NCBI GenBank assembly: GCA_024343425.1
Contig: BRLC01000002.1
Location: forward strand, 372,001 to 436,000
Direction: 5' to 3'
DNA: 64,000 nucleotides
From: Rhizobiaceae bacterium MnEN-MB40S
Lineage (GTDB): Bacteria > Pseudomonadota > Alphaproteobacteria > Rhizobiales > Rhizobiaceae
Shown here piece by piece: positions 54,371 through 63,146 of the stretch; the first letter of the stretch is position 1; the number at the start of each line of letters is the position of its first letter. The notes beneath the pieces were generated by a model, which saw nothing but the letters and a program-made list of their open reading frames with translations, had not been told where the DNA came from and searched no databases. A program made the translations under genes and the position numbers.

Positions 54371-55339
54371 TCAACGGTCGAGCTTCAGCAACGATCTTGC
54401 ATTGTCGTAGCAGATCAGCCTTCGCTCCTCGTCAGACAGCGGTGTCGCCTCAATCCAGTCACCTGCCTCCCTTGCCTGTTCGAACGGATAGTCGACAGAA
54501 AACAGAATCCGACCAACTCCCATCATGTCGATGGAACAGCGTAAGGGCGCGTCAGCGCACATGCCAGACGTTGTGACCCAGACATTCTGCCTGAAATAGT
54601 CTGACGGCTGCTTTTCAAGTCGCATCTCACCCCGGTGCGATATCTCCCAGCGGCTATCGAGTCTCCACAGCAGGAACGGAAGCGCCTCGCCCAGATGTCC
54701 AAGCACCAGCCGCGCGCCGGGGTAGCGATCAAACGTGCCTGCAAAGACCAGCCGCAAGGCATGGGTCGCCGTCTCGACCGTCCATGACCAGACAGGACCA
54801 TAAAGTTCCGGGTGTTCGTGATACATGTGAACAACCTCCGGCGGATTGTTCGGATGGATGTAGATCGGCGCCTTGAGATCGGATACACGCTCCCAGAAAG
54901 GAGAATACCGATCGTCATCCAGATAGGTTCCCCCTGTCTGGCCATTGATCATGGCTCCCTGCATACCGAGATCGCGCACGCAGCGTTCCAGTTCGTCGGC
55001 GGCCTCTGACGGGTCCTGCATCGCCAGATGCGCAAAGCCGCCATAGCGGTCTGGCCGTTTGGCGATTTCCTCGGCAAGATAATCGTTGACCTTGCGCGCG
55101 CGGTCGACTGCGAGTGCGGTTCGCTTTTCCACCTGCACGCCGGGACCTGCAAGCGAGAGGATCGATTTCTCGATTCCGATTTCGTCCATGGCAGCGAGGC
55201 GGCGTTCGCCGAAATCCATAAGCGCTTCGCTCGCCTTTCCGAACAGCGCCGGACTGATGTTGACCGCCGTCGTGCCAAAGTACTCCAGGAAATCCGGATG
55301 CATGAAATGCTCTTCAAGTGCGATTTTCGGCGACTTCAC
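54371..55339 (-). CDS. Amidohydrolase-2 family decarboxylase (gamma-resorcylate decarboxylase-like)
   Basis: 322-aa TIM-barrel protein of the ACMSD-type decarboxylase family. It starts KIALEEHF as gamma-resorcylate decarboxylases do (metal ligand E9, with H11), then NDYLAEEIAKRPDRYGGFAHLAMQDP, H162 in IYIHPNNP, H215 in LGHLGEALPF and D283 in LFSVDYPFE, so the ligand set looks complete. Probable non-oxidative decarboxylation of a carboxylated (perhaps aromatic) compound. GTG 55339 follows gaggaga; last gene of the TRAP operon, 11 bp after the M24 gene. Confidence 0.85.
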   Translation of the reverse strand: MKSPKIALEEHFMHPDFLEYFGTTAVNISPALFGKASEALMDFGERRLAAMDEIGIEKSILSLAGPGVQVEKRTALAVDRARKVNDYLAEEIAKRPDRYGGFAHLAMQDPSEAADELERCVRDLGMQGAMINGQTGGTYLDDDRYSPFWERVSDLKAPIYIHPNNPPEVVHMYHEHPELYGPVWSWTVETATHALRLVFAGTFDRYPGARLVLGHLGEALPFLLWRLDSRWEISHRGEMRLEKQPSDYFRQNVWVTTSGMCADAPLRCSIDMMGVGRILFSVDYPFEQAREAGDWIEATPLSDEERRLICYDNARSLLKLDR

Positions 55340-55350
55340 GGTCTCTCTCC

Positions 55351-56529
55351 TCAGAGCTCGAATATTTTCTTTTCGGTCTTGTGCAGGCAGTCCGAGACGC
55401 CGTTCTGCGTGATGAGATAGTTGTCGCAGATCACGGCGAACACGCGCCCGTCGTCGTAGCCCGGATGCACTGCAAGACACATGTCCTTCGCCAGCGGCAT
55501 TGTTTCGTCGCGGCGGATCAGCGGCCGTTCCACCATCTCGCACCCTTGTCCGTGGGCATAGAGTCTGGTCTCCGGCGGCAGGCCCCTTTGCTGCATCCAG
55601 TCGTCATGCGCAGCGGCAATCTCCGCTGGGTCTGCGCCCGGACGCATCATCGCCAATGTATGGGCTTGCGCCGCTTTGACGGTCTCGAAAGCGTTCGAAA
55701 GATGTTCGTCAGCCTGGCCCAGCACCATCGTGCGGGCGATTTCGACGAAGAACCCGCCCGGACCGTTGATTTCTATCAACAGCGACATGTGATCGCCCGC
55801 CTCGATGGTCCTTGTCTGGAATGGCCGATTGAGGAAACGCGATGGTTTTCCGAGCGGCGACGAAAGTCCGAGATAAATTCCCTGATCGCTGCCAAGCCTT
55901 CGACCAACTCCCTCGGCATGGGCGGCGACGTCGCGATCCGTGACGCCAGGGCGGATGAAGTCGCACACCTCCTCGAAGACACGGTCCTGCAACGCAGCTG
56001 TTTTTCTGATCAGGAGAACCTCTTCCTCGCTTTTTACCGCCTTGGCGGCATCGAGCCGGTCTGTGGCGTCAACGAGATCAAACGCCGGCTCGGCTGTCTG
56101 CAGCGCCGTCATGAGCGAGTGCGGCAGCGCCCCGGGCGTCAACAATCCGATACGCCGCGCATCCACGTCTTTCAAAGCTTTCACCAGCAGCGCAGCGTCG
56201 TAGTCAATGGTGTAGTCGATGGAGACGAAAGACGGCGTGTTCAGCAGCCTGCCAACACCCCGGTTGACGCAATCACCGGCCGGAACCAGGCGATCCGTTT
56301 CGAAAGCGCCCATCTCGATAATGGTCATCGGGCGATCGCGAAAAAACACAACGGTCCGCGGGTAACCATTATTGGCCGGAATATCGGTCAGCCAGCGAAC
56401 ATAACCGCCCATCCAGTCCTCGCGCGCCTGAGTCACGATGGCGTCGACGCCGAGTTCTTCCATCACGCCTCGCGTCACTGTCCAGCGACGTTCCAGTTCG
56501 GAGTAGGAAACCGGGGAATTGGTCTGCAT
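55351..56529 (-). CDS. M24-family (creatinase/aminopeptidase P fold) protein with altered metal site
   Basis: 392 aa: N-terminal creatinase-type domain (about 1-160), then the pita-bread domain. The five usual ligands D, D, H, E, E are mostly replaced: the D-D pair region reads IEINGPGGFFVEIART (E253/E263), His is kept (H326 in AHGQG), the EPG glutamate is His (H355 in VHPG) and the last Glu is Cys (C368 in VICDN). It is thus more like metal-free creatinase than an aminopeptidase. Role in the pathway unknown. Lies 9 bp after the 2-hydroxyacid dehydrogenase. Confidence 0.85.
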   Translation of the reverse strand: MQTNSPVSYSELERRWTVTRGVMEELGVDAIVTQAREDWMGGYVRWLTDIPANNGYPRTVVFFRDRPMTIIEMGAFETDRLVPAGDCVNRGVGRLLNTPSFVSIDYTIDYDAALLVKALKDVDARRIGLLTPGALPHSLMTALQTAEPAFDLVDATDRLDAAKAVKSEEEVLLIRKTAALQDRVFEEVCDFIRPGVTDRDVAAHAEGVGRRLGSDQGIYLGLSSPLGKPSRFLNRPFQTRTIEAGDHMSLLIEINGPGGFFVEIARTMVLGQADEHLSNAFETVKAAQAHTLAMMRPGADPAEIAAAHDDWMQQRGLPPETRLYAHGQGCEMVERPLIRRDETMPLAKDMCLAVHPGYDDGRVFAVICDNYLITQNGVSDCLHKTEKKIFEL

Positions 56530-56538
56530 CAGTTTTCT

Positions 56539-57489
56539 CTACCTTCTCGCCGCCGACGTCAGCGCTTCGGGTCCGCCGCTCGCGTAGGCGCGTAAGTTTT
56601 CGAGAACGATCGGAAAGCATTGCTTGTGATAAATATCGGCGAATCCGCCCACATGCGGCGTCAGAATGACGTTTGGCGCCTGCCAGATTGGATCGTCTGA
56701 AGGCAGCGGCTCTCTCTCGAACACGTCGAGGCCGGCGCCGGCGATTTCACCTTTCTGCAGGGCCTCGATCAACGCAGACTCGTCCACACATCCGCCCCGC
56801 GCCATATTGATGAGAAAGGCCGACGGCTTCATCGCAGAAAGGATGCCGGCGTCAATGATATTGCGCGTTTCATCCGATAGCGGCACGAGCACAATCAGAA
56901 AATCTGCTTCGGAGGCTGCTTCTTCAAGGCGCGCGCGCGGATAAACGCGGTCAACATGCGGCGCCGTGCTGCGGCCATTGGAAACACCCGTGACAGTCAT
57001 TCCAAGCACCGAACAGACATTGGCGATGGTCTCGGCGATACTGCCGAGGCCAAGGAGGCAAACTGTCTTTTCATAGAGAAGCGGCTGCGGCTGGCGATCC
57101 CAAACCGCAGCTTTCTGATTTTCGAGCATATGGGGAAAATCTCGAACAAGGTTCAGCATGAACAGCAGCGCAAGCTCCGACATTTGCGTCCCATGCAATC
57201 GCGCGCATTTCGTGATCGGAACGTTCTTCGGCATTTCCTGCATGGCGAGGAGATTGTCTATGCCGGTCGTCAAGGACTGCACCCACTCGAGGTTTTTCAT
57301 CGACGAGATGAGCTGCGGAGGCATTTGCGGCCCGATCCCGATGATTGCGCTGGCGTCCGCTGCATGACGCATTGCATCTTCAAGTGAGTAAGCGGGCCGA
57401 AATTCGAAGTCCGGAAAGAGCTCCGAGAATTGCTCAACATATGAGTCGGTCCACTCGGGGCGTTCGTGTCGGATAAGGATGGTTTTCAT
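56539..57489 (-). CDS. D-2-hydroxyacid dehydrogenase family protein
   Basis: 316-aa NAD-dependent dehydrogenase. Catalytic Arg in NMARGGCVDE, Glu in GLDVFEREPLP and His in TPHVGGF are all present. The dinucleotide loop is GLGSIAETIA, with Ala for the third Gly of GxGxxG. Should interconvert a 2-oxo and a D-2-hydroxy acid. Lies 7 bp after the TRAP large permease gene. Confidence 0.9.
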   Translation of the reverse strand: MKTILIRHERPEWTDSYVEQFSELFPDFEFRPAYSLEDAMRHAADASAIIGIGPQMPPQLISSMKNLEWVQSLTTGIDNLLAMQEMPKNVPITKCARLHGTQMSELALLFMLNLVRDFPHMLENQKAAVWDRQPQPLLYEKTVCLLGLGSIAETIANVCSVLGMTVTGVSNGRSTAPHVDRVYPRARLEEAASEADFLIVLVPLSDETRNIIDAGILSAMKPSAFLINMARGGCVDESALIEALQKGEIAGAGLDVFEREPLPSDDPIWQAPNVILTPHVGGFADIYHKQCFPIVLENLRAYASGGPEALTSAARR

Positions 57490-57496
57490 AACATTC

Positions 57497-58798
57497 TCAA
57501 TTGTAGAAAAGCTCCGGAAGCCAGAGCGCCAGTTGCGGGAAGACGAACATCAGAATGATTAGAGCCACCGGAGCCAGGAGGAAGGGCAGGATTCCCCGGT
57601 AAATCTGCCTGATATTCAGCTCTCTGACCTGCGCGCGGATGATGAAGAGGTTCATACCGACAGGCGGCGTAATTAGGCCGAGTTCGACCAGCACCGCGAC
57701 GAGCACGCCGAACCAGATCGGGTCGAACCCGTATCCAACGACCACGGGAAGGAAAACCGGCACTGTTATCAGCACCATCCCCAGCCCCTCAAGAAAACAT
57801 CCCAAAACGATGTAGATGACGATGATCAGCCCCATCACGACGAAGACGTTGAGTTCCGCGTCCTGGGCCAGTTGCAGCAGCGTGTCGGGAAGCCGGGTCT
57901 GGACGATGAAATTGGCGAACAGCGTCGCCCCTATGATGATCATAAAAAGGGCGCAGGAGACGATCACGCTTGCCTGAATGGCTGCAATCAGCCGCGCGCC
58001 ATCGAGCGTCCGCTTGAGAAAACCCAGAACGATGGCGCCGAACGCTCCGACCGAAGCGGCTTCAGTCGGACTGAAAACGCCGGCGTAAATGCCGCCGATC
58101 GTCAGAACAAACAGCAGAACGAATTGCCAGGGATCTTTTAGCGCAGACAGGCGCTGGCCGATCGAGGCGCCCGCCTCAAGCGGCGCTGCGCCGGCGCGAT
58201 GAGCAAGCCAGATCGCGACCAGTATATAGAGAACCAGCAGCACGAGGCCGGGTATCATCGACGCTGCAAACAGACGCGCAACGCTTGTTTCGGTAATCGA
58301 ACCGTAGATGACAAGGATGATCGATGGAGGGATGAGGATGCCGAGCGACCCGCCGGCTGCGACCGACGCCGCCGAAAAACTCGGTTCATAACCGGCCCTG
58401 TTCATTTCCGGCATGGCGATCCGCGTCATGCTCGCCGCAGTCGCGACCGAACTGCCGCAGATAGCGCCAAAGGCGCCGGATGCGGCGATCGACGCCAGGG
58501 AGAGGCCGCCGCGCAAGCCGGAGAGCAAAACCCGCGCCGCATTGAAGAGTTCCGCAGACATACGGGAACCGGAGGCGATTTCTCCCATCAGCACAAACAG
58601 CGGAATAACGGACAGATTGTAGTTTGAAGCAACGTCGAAAAGAGTGGTGCCGGCCGTGAACTTGGCGGTCATCAGGCTGTTGAGCGTCCAGTTGCCAGCA
58701 ATGCCAATGACCGCGAGCGCGATCCAGACGGGTTGACGGAACGCCAGCATGACAAGCATCAATCCTATCCCGCCAAGGCCGAGCGCAAAGCTGCTCAC
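57497..58798 (-). CDS. dctM: TRAP transporter large permease (DctM family), second system
   Basis: 433-aa membrane protein with a dozen hydrophobic helices; GSLGILIPPSIILVIYGSIT, FSPTEAASVGAFGAI and TPPVGMNLFIIRAQ are family motifs. It starts at GTG 58798, whose GTGA overlaps the dctQ stop. Ends in FPQLALWLPELFYN like the first DctM. Confidence 0.94.
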   Translation of the reverse strand: MSSFALGLGGIGLMLVMLAFRQPVWIALAVIGIAGNWTLNSLMTAKFTAGTTLFDVASNYNLSVIPLFVLMGEIASGSRMSAELFNAARVLLSGLRGGLSLASIAASGAFGAICGSSVATAASMTRIAMPEMNRAGYEPSFSAASVAAGGSLGILIPPSIILVIYGSITETSVARLFAASMIPGLVLLVLYILVAIWLAHRAGAAPLEAGASIGQRLSALKDPWQFVLLFVLTIGGIYAGVFSPTEAASVGAFGAIVLGFLKRTLDGARLIAAIQASVIVSCALFMIIIGATLFANFIVQTRLPDTLLQLAQDAELNVFVVMGLIIVIYIVLGCFLEGLGMVLITVPVFLPVVVGYGFDPIWFGVLVAVLVELGLITPPVGMNLFIIRAQVRELNIRQIYRGILPFLLAPVALIILMFVFPQLALWLPELFYN

Positions 58799-59271
58799 GA
58801 CTTGTCCTCGCCCGGGACGCTGTCCTGGGCGCCGCGCAAATTCGACCTCAATTGCATGAGATAGGCCCAAAGAATTCCGACCAGACCGAGGAAAGCGACA
58901 CCCCAAAGAGGCCATTTCGGCATACCGAGTTCAAGGGACCGCTCTCCCCAGCGCCAGGCGTCCAGCGCAGGCGTTATCATAGCCCATCCGAGAAACAGGA
59001 AAATCACGCCGCCGGTCAGAGATGCAATGACAGCAAGTACGCGGATAGTGGTGTTCGAGACAAACCCGTCGATCAGGTCGATCATGATTTCTCTTCGGCC
59101 AGCGACCACGGGCGCAATGCCGAACACGGTCATGACGAGCAGAGCAATACTGACCACATCATAGGCGCCCTGGATCGGAGTGTTGAATACAGCACGGAGG
59201 ATCACGTCGCCGACAACCACCAGCATCATCGCGCAAAGCGCCAGACTGGCGATCCAGTGCAAAACCCTCAT
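58795..59271 (-). CDS. dctQ: TRAP transporter small permease (DctQ family), second system
   Basis: 158 aa from ATG 59271; four hydrophobic helices (HWIASLALCAMMLVVVGDVI, VVSIALLVMTVFGIAPVV, ASLTGGVIFLFLGWAMI, WGVAFLGLVGILWAYLM). A GTG at 59304 with aaggcag 6 bp upstream is an equally possible start. The frame stays open further up but crosses the terminator. Confidence 0.87.
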   Translation of the reverse strand: MRVLHWIASLALCAMMLVVVGDVILRAVFNTPIQGAYDVVSIALLVMTVFGIAPVVAGRREIMIDLIDGFVSNTTIRVLAVIASLTGGVIFLFLGWAMITPALDAWRWGERSLELGMPKWPLWGVAFLGLVGILWAYLMQLRSNLRGAQDSVPGEDKS

Positions 59272-59316
59272 CGTTCTGCCTGCCTGGTGGTCGGGATCGG
59301 TCACTTTATCTGCCTT

Positions 59317-59346
59317 AAAAAAATTTGGCCCGCCCGAAGGCGGGCC
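59317..59346 (-). terminator. Intrinsic terminator between dctP and dctQ
   Basis: On the minus strand a perfect 8-bp stem GGCCCGCC / GGCGGGCC closed by a TTCG tetraloop (59346-59327), then AAA and seven T (59323-59317). Classical intrinsic terminator 4 bp after the dctP stop and inside the operon, so dctQM and the enzymes depend on read-through. Confidence 0.82.
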
Positions 59347-59350
59347 AGGC

Positions 59351-60337
59351 TCATTTTTTATAGGCCTCGACGAATTCTGCAGCATTGCCGCCAACGGACG
59401 CGATCGACGAATCGACGATATCCTTGAACGCCCCCTGGAGATCAGCAATCTGGTCATCGCTCAACGTGACGATGTTTACCCCCGCCTCCTCCATGTAGTC
59501 GCGGCCGTGTCCTTCGCTTTCGTCCCACAGGGCGCCGAACCAGGCGGCGCGGTCAGGACCAGTGGTCTCATCGATCAGCTTCTGCAGTTCCGGTGAAAGC
59601 CGGTCATAGGCGGCGTCACTCATGACGACCGCAAACGTCGCGGAAGCAAGACCCGGCTCCATGGAGTATTCGGTAACTGGAGCGAGATCGAACGCCTTCG
59701 TTGCCTCGAAGGGAAAGGATGCGCCGTCGACTACCCCCTTACCCATAGCGTCCGCGGTTTCAGCTGGAGGTACGGGAACCGGAGTCGCGCCCATGCTCTC
59801 CACGATTTTCTGCCAGGTCGATCCCGCATAGCGGATACGCTTACCTTCGAGATTTCCAAGATCACTCGGGTCGGCGTCGGCAAAGTGCATCTTGAGCGGC
59901 GGCGTCACGGCCAGCCAGAGAATATGCGTTCCCTCGTGTTCTCCTGCCAGGTACTCCGGCGCCAGTTCAGTCAGGCGACGCGAGCTGACGGCGCTCTCGC
60001 TGCCGCCGGACGGATAGGTCAGAGGCAATCCGGCCAGTTCGGTCATCGGAAAGCGGCCAGGCGTCAAGCCGTGCAGAAAGATGGCGATATCGGCGCCGCC
60101 GGAACGCACCAGGTCGAACTGTCGTGGCGGCGGACCAAGTTGACCGGCCGGAAAGACTTCGATTTCCAGTTCACCACCGGATTTCTCGTTCAGCTCTTCT
60201 CCCCAGTCATTGACCGCCTTGACGAAGGTATGCATCGGCGGAAGAAAGGTCGTGACCTTGAGCGTTTCGGCTATGGCCGGCGTCGAGACAAATCCGGCGA
60301 CAAACACGCCGGCAATTGCAAAGTGTCTGAATTTCAT
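59351..60337 (-). CDS. dctP: TRAP transporter substrate-binding protein (DctP family), second system
   Basis: 328-aa periplasmic receptor. Sec signal peptide (KFRHFAIAGVFVAGFVSTPAIA, cut before ETLKVTT). DctP features: FPAGQLGPPPRQFDLVRSGGADIA, the solute-carboxylate region LEGKRIRYAGSTWQKI and ADAMGKGVVDGASFPFEATKAF. Strong gggaggtaa ribosome site. First gene of the dctPQM-dehydrogenase-M24-decarboxylase operon. Confidence 0.94.
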   Translation of the reverse strand: MKFRHFAIAGVFVAGFVSTPAIAETLKVTTFLPPMHTFVKAVNDWGEELNEKSGGELEIEVFPAGQLGPPPRQFDLVRSGGADIAIFLHGLTPGRFPMTELAGLPLTYPSGGSESAVSSRRLTELAPEYLAGEHEGTHILWLAVTPPLKMHFADADPSDLGNLEGKRIRYAGSTWQKIVESMGATPVPVPPAETADAMGKGVVDGASFPFEATKAFDLAPVTEYSMEPGLASATFAVVMSDAAYDRLSPELQKLIDETTGPDRAAWFGALWDESEGHGRDYMEEAGVNIVTLSDDQIADLQGAFKDIVDSSIASVGGNAAEFVEAYKK

Positions 60338-60341
60338 GTCG

Positions 60342-60518
60342 TTACCTCCCTGGAATGTGACATGTTGGAATTCTGCAAGGACGCTTGCCAGGCAAAACCG
60401 CGGGATCGCGTCCTAATCGCGTAACTTTTCGGCCACGCACTCCGAAACCCTGCGGTCTCGCGCGGCAGATGCTGGCTACCGCAAACGGCTGCGTCGTTGT
60501 GAAACGCTCAATCGGCAT
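60342..60518 (-). pseudogene. Decayed cupin gene remnant upstream of dctP
   Basis: A 58-codon frame with a perfect GGGAGGAA site 6 bp before its ATG. Its start MPIERF...Q lines up with the intact cupin start MLIKRF...Q, and both share QGF and a later LPG at nearly the same spacing; the DNA shares GCAGGGTTTCG and a GTT-TGCC-GGC block. Past that point similarity to the cupin stops, and the frame ends just before the dctP ribosome site. Best read as the 5' half of a duplicated cupin gene, frameshifted and truncated. It could still be translated as a leader peptide. Confidence 0.6.
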
Positions 60519-60565
60519 TGCGTTCCTCCCATCAACAGCTCGCCGCCCTCCCGGCGATGAGTGGC

Positions 60566-60612
60566 TCAGAGACTGTTGCCGACCGTGGTCCGGGAACTCC
60601 AGACTTTGATCA
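60566..60612 (-). pseudogene. Tail remnant of a second cyclase gene
   Basis: The minus-strand bases ending at stop TGA (60568-60566) match the last codons of the intact cyclase (CGG...GGC...AGT.TCT.A pattern, residues R..x-x-x-G-x-S). The following hairpin and GGGAGGAA site align to 53289-53329 too. About 17 codons survive; the rest of the gene is deleted up to the control module, which begins only 5 bp further. Confidence 0.5.
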
Positions 60613-60616
60613 AACT

Positions 60617-60731
60617 TCGTCCCGCTGTATGATACAGGTGAACCATTATACAGGATGTGTCAACATCGATTCCAGTGAACGCATCGTATTGCGGATATAT
60701 GGACAGAATTTGCATCACTATGTAAGACAGC
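60617..60731. promoter_or_regulatory. Control module copy B between dctP operon and iclR
   Basis: 115 bp, gap-free counterpart of 54227-54341, with the same perfect CTGTATgATACAG palindrome (60625-60637), ATACA, TGTCAAC and CGTATTGCG blocks. It ends 29 bp before the iclR start and serves the divergent leftward TRAP operon. Most likely bound by the IclR protein encoded beside it. Confidence 0.7.
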
Positions 60732-60760
60732 GGAGATTTGAATCAGTTCAGAGGCATGGC

Positions 60761-61513
60761 ATGAGCGACATCGCGCCGGGTGGAAACCGGGGAATACAGG
60801 TCATATCGCGGGCGGCGGCGATACTCCGCGCCCTCAGGCAAGACACCTCGGGCATGAGTCTGGGACAGATAGCCGAACGGGTCGGCCTGCCGCGCTCTAC
60901 GGTGCAACGCATTGTTGGCGCCCTGCAGGCGGAACGGCTGGTCATCAGCACGGGCGCGGGAGGCAGCATCAGACTCGGACCGGAGATCACAGCTCTCTCG
61001 GAAGCGACCCGCTACAACATCGCCGACATCTGCCGCCTGCCGATTTCGGAACTGTCTCAGAAGGTGACGGAAACCGTCGATCTCTCCGTCTTGCGCGGCG
61101 CCGGGATGATCTTCCTCGATCAGGTTCCAGGCACGCATCGCTTGCGCACCGTCTCGGCGATTGGCGACGTGTTTCCGCTGACGACGACGGCGAACGGCAA
61201 GGCGACGCTCGCAATGGTTGGCCGCGAAAGGGCCAAGACGCTTGTCGAACAGGAATGGGAACGGCGAGGCATTGCCGGCGACTGGCGGCAATTCAGCGCC
61301 ATGCTCGACAGCGTGGCGGAATCCGGCCTGGCCTACGACAATGACGAGCACACACCGGGCATATCGGCGATCGGAACCGCTTTCGTCGACATGACCGGCG
61401 AATATCACGCCATTTCCGTGCCGATACCCACCACCCGCTTTCCGGACAAGCGCCATGCTGTGGAAGACGCATTGCGCGCCACCGCTGTTCAGATCCGCTC
61501 GGCCGTCGGGTAA
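60761..61513 (+). CDS. IclR-family transcriptional regulator
   Basis: 250 aa. N-terminal winged helix (GIQVISRAAAILRALRQ, SLGQIAERVGLPRSTVQRIVGALQAERLV) followed by the IclR effector domain (VDLSVLRGAGMIFLDQVPG, TTTANGKATLAM, GISAIGTAFVDMTGEYHAISVPIP). The frame is open upstream to 60518, but ATG 60761 with gaggc 6 bp before gives the family start. It probably regulates both operons carrying the shared control module. Confidence 0.93.
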   Translation: MSDIAPGGNRGIQVISRAAAILRALRQDTSGMSLGQIAERVGLPRSTVQRIVGALQAERLVISTGAGGSIRLGPEITALSEATRYNIADICRLPISELSQKVTETVDLSVLRGAGMIFLDQVPGTHRLRTVSAIGDVFPLTTTANGKATLAMVGRERAKTLVEQEWERRGIAGDWRQFSAMLDSVAESGLAYDNDEHTPGISAIGTAFVDMTGEYHAISVPIPTTRFPDKRHAVEDALRATAVQIRSAVG

Positions 61514-61537
61514 CGTCAGCGGCGTTCCCGGATGCGC

Positions 61538-62365
61538 CTACTCCACGTCCTGCTTTCTTGCCGCCAGTCCGTAGCGTTTCTGCCAGGCGCGCGCGCCAAA
61601 CGGCAGTGAAATCAGGTAAAGCACGGTCGTCACGGTCATTGTCTCCCACATGTAGGTCAATAGCAGGCCGACATAGAGCACAATCACCAGCATGAGTGGG
61701 AAAACGAGGTCGCGCCGGATGCGCTGGCCGAGCGACTTGCCGGAATAGACCGGCAGGCGGCTGACCATCAAAAAGCCGATCAGCATCGTGTAGCCCGACG
61801 CGACATAGGCGAAAGCGGGGCTCGGTTCGACGCCGAGGAATCCGAGATAGATCGGAAACAGCGCCAGAAGCGCGCCGCCAGGAGCCGGAATACCGATGAA
61901 ATAATCCGACTGCCAGGCCGCCTTGCTCTGCTGTTCCGCCATCACGTTGAACCGCGCCAAACGCAGACCGGCGGCAATGGCGTACACCAACGCCGCAATC
62001 CAGCCGAAAGACTTCACCTGATCAAGCAGGTAGACATAAAGCACGAGCGCCGGTGCCACGCCGAAATTGACGATATCAGCCAGCGAATCCATCTGCGCGC
62101 CGAACTTGCTGGTTGATTTGAGCAACCGGGCGACGCGGCCGTCAATACCGTCGAGAAAGGCCGCCAGCAACACCATGGCGACTGCCAATTCAAAGCGTTG
62201 CTCGAAAGCGAGCCGTACGCCGGTCAGACCAGCGCAAATCGCTAGCGTGGTGATCACGTTCGGCAGCATCATGCGGAAAGAGATGTCGCGCAGGCGCGGC
62301 CCCCGGCTCCTCTCGCCCGACTTTTCGGGGCCATGCGGGTCGAAAGGGGAAAATCCCGTATCCAT
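61538..62365 (-). CDS. pssA: CDP-diacylglycerol--serine O-phosphatidyltransferase
   Basis: 275-aa membrane enzyme making phosphatidylserine. The CDP-alcohol phosphatidyltransferase motif DG-x2-AR-x8-G-x3-D-x3-D is exact in DGIDGRVARLL...GAQMDSLADI. Multiple helices follow. A polar N-terminal tail of about 30 residues precedes the first helix. Lies 15 bp after psd, one operon. Confidence 0.95.
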   Translation of the reverse strand: MDTGFSPFDPHGPEKSGERSRGPRLRDISFRMMLPNVITTLAICAGLTGVRLAFEQRFELAVAMVLLAAFLDGIDGRVARLLKSTSKFGAQMDSLADIVNFGVAPALVLYVYLLDQVKSFGWIAALVYAIAAGLRLARFNVMAEQQSKAAWQSDYFIGIPAPGGALLALFPIYLGFLGVEPSPAFAYVASGYTMLIGFLMVSRLPVYSGKSLGQRIRRDLVFPLMLVIVLYVGLLLTYMWETMTVTTVLYLISLPFGARAWQKRYGLAARKQDVE

Positions 62366-62380
62366 TTCAGCCGAGTCCCA

Positions 62381-63079
62381 TCATGCCCTGCGCGAAACAG
62401 TCTTGCCGCGCGCCGCATTGTATTCTGCAAGCACGGTTTCGCCGGCGACGGCGGTTTGCCCGACCGAAACGCGCGGGGCGGCTGACAGCGGCAAATAGAC
62501 ATCAAGCCTTGACCCGAAACGGATGAGCCCGAACCGTTCTCCGGCGTCCAGCGTGTCGTTCACTGAACGCCAGCATACGATTCTGCGGGCGACCAGCCCG
62601 GCGATCTGGACAACGCCCACGAGCCCGTGCGGGCCTTCGATCACCAGTCCATTGCGCTCGTTTTCCTCGCTCGCCTTGTCGAGTTCGGCGTTGACGAAGC
62701 TGCCCGACTTGTACACCGCCTGACGCACCACGCCGCGGATCGGCGCGCGATTGATATGGCAGTTGAACACATTCATGAACACTGAAACACGCAGCATCTC
62801 GCCTTCGCCCAGATCAAGTTCCCGCGGAGGAACCGTCTGCACGACAGAGGAGACCTTGCCGTCGGCCGGACTGATCACAAGATCGTCGTCCAGCGGCGTC
62901 ACCCTCTCGGGGTCTCTGAAAAAATATGCGCACCAGGCCGTCAGGATAAGCCCGATCCAGAACAGCGGATCCCAGATCCAGCCTAGCACAAGCGACGCAG
63001 CGAGGAAGGCCAGAATAAACTTGTAGCCTTCCTTGTGGATCGGGGTCAGCGCCGATGTCAGCGCATCAAAAAAATTCAT
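62381..63079 (-). CDS. psd: Phosphatidylserine decarboxylase (short, archaeal-type)
   Basis: 232-aa pyruvoyl enzyme converting phosphatidylserine to phosphatidylethanolamine. One or two N-terminal helices ([33 protein letters not shown]), then [22 protein letters not shown] and the self-cleavage serine in [13 protein letters not shown]. Upstream frame to 63277 rejected; ATG 63079 has gagga 8 bp before. Paired with pssA. Confidence 0.95.
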   Translation of the reverse strand: MNFFDALTSALTPIHKEGYKFILAFLAASLVLGWIWDPLFWIGLILTAWCAYFFRDPERVTPLDDDLVISPADGKVSSVVQTVPPRELDLGEGEMLRVSVFMNVFNCHINRAPIRGVVRQAVYKSGSFVNAELDKASEENERNGLVIEGPHGLVGVVQIAGLVARRIVCWRSVNDTLDAGERFGLIRFGSRLDVYLPLSAAPRVSVGQTAVAGETVLAEYNAARGKTVSRRA

Positions 63080-63146
63080 CAACGGAATCCTCGCAGTGCC
63101 GCCATTGTTCGGGATTTTCAGTGTAACATGGACCCACGTCGGGGTT

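Noticed and set aside
55318-56595. 425-codon open frame on the + strand
   Set aside because: Shadow of the M24 gene; no ribosome site and Arg/His-rich translation.
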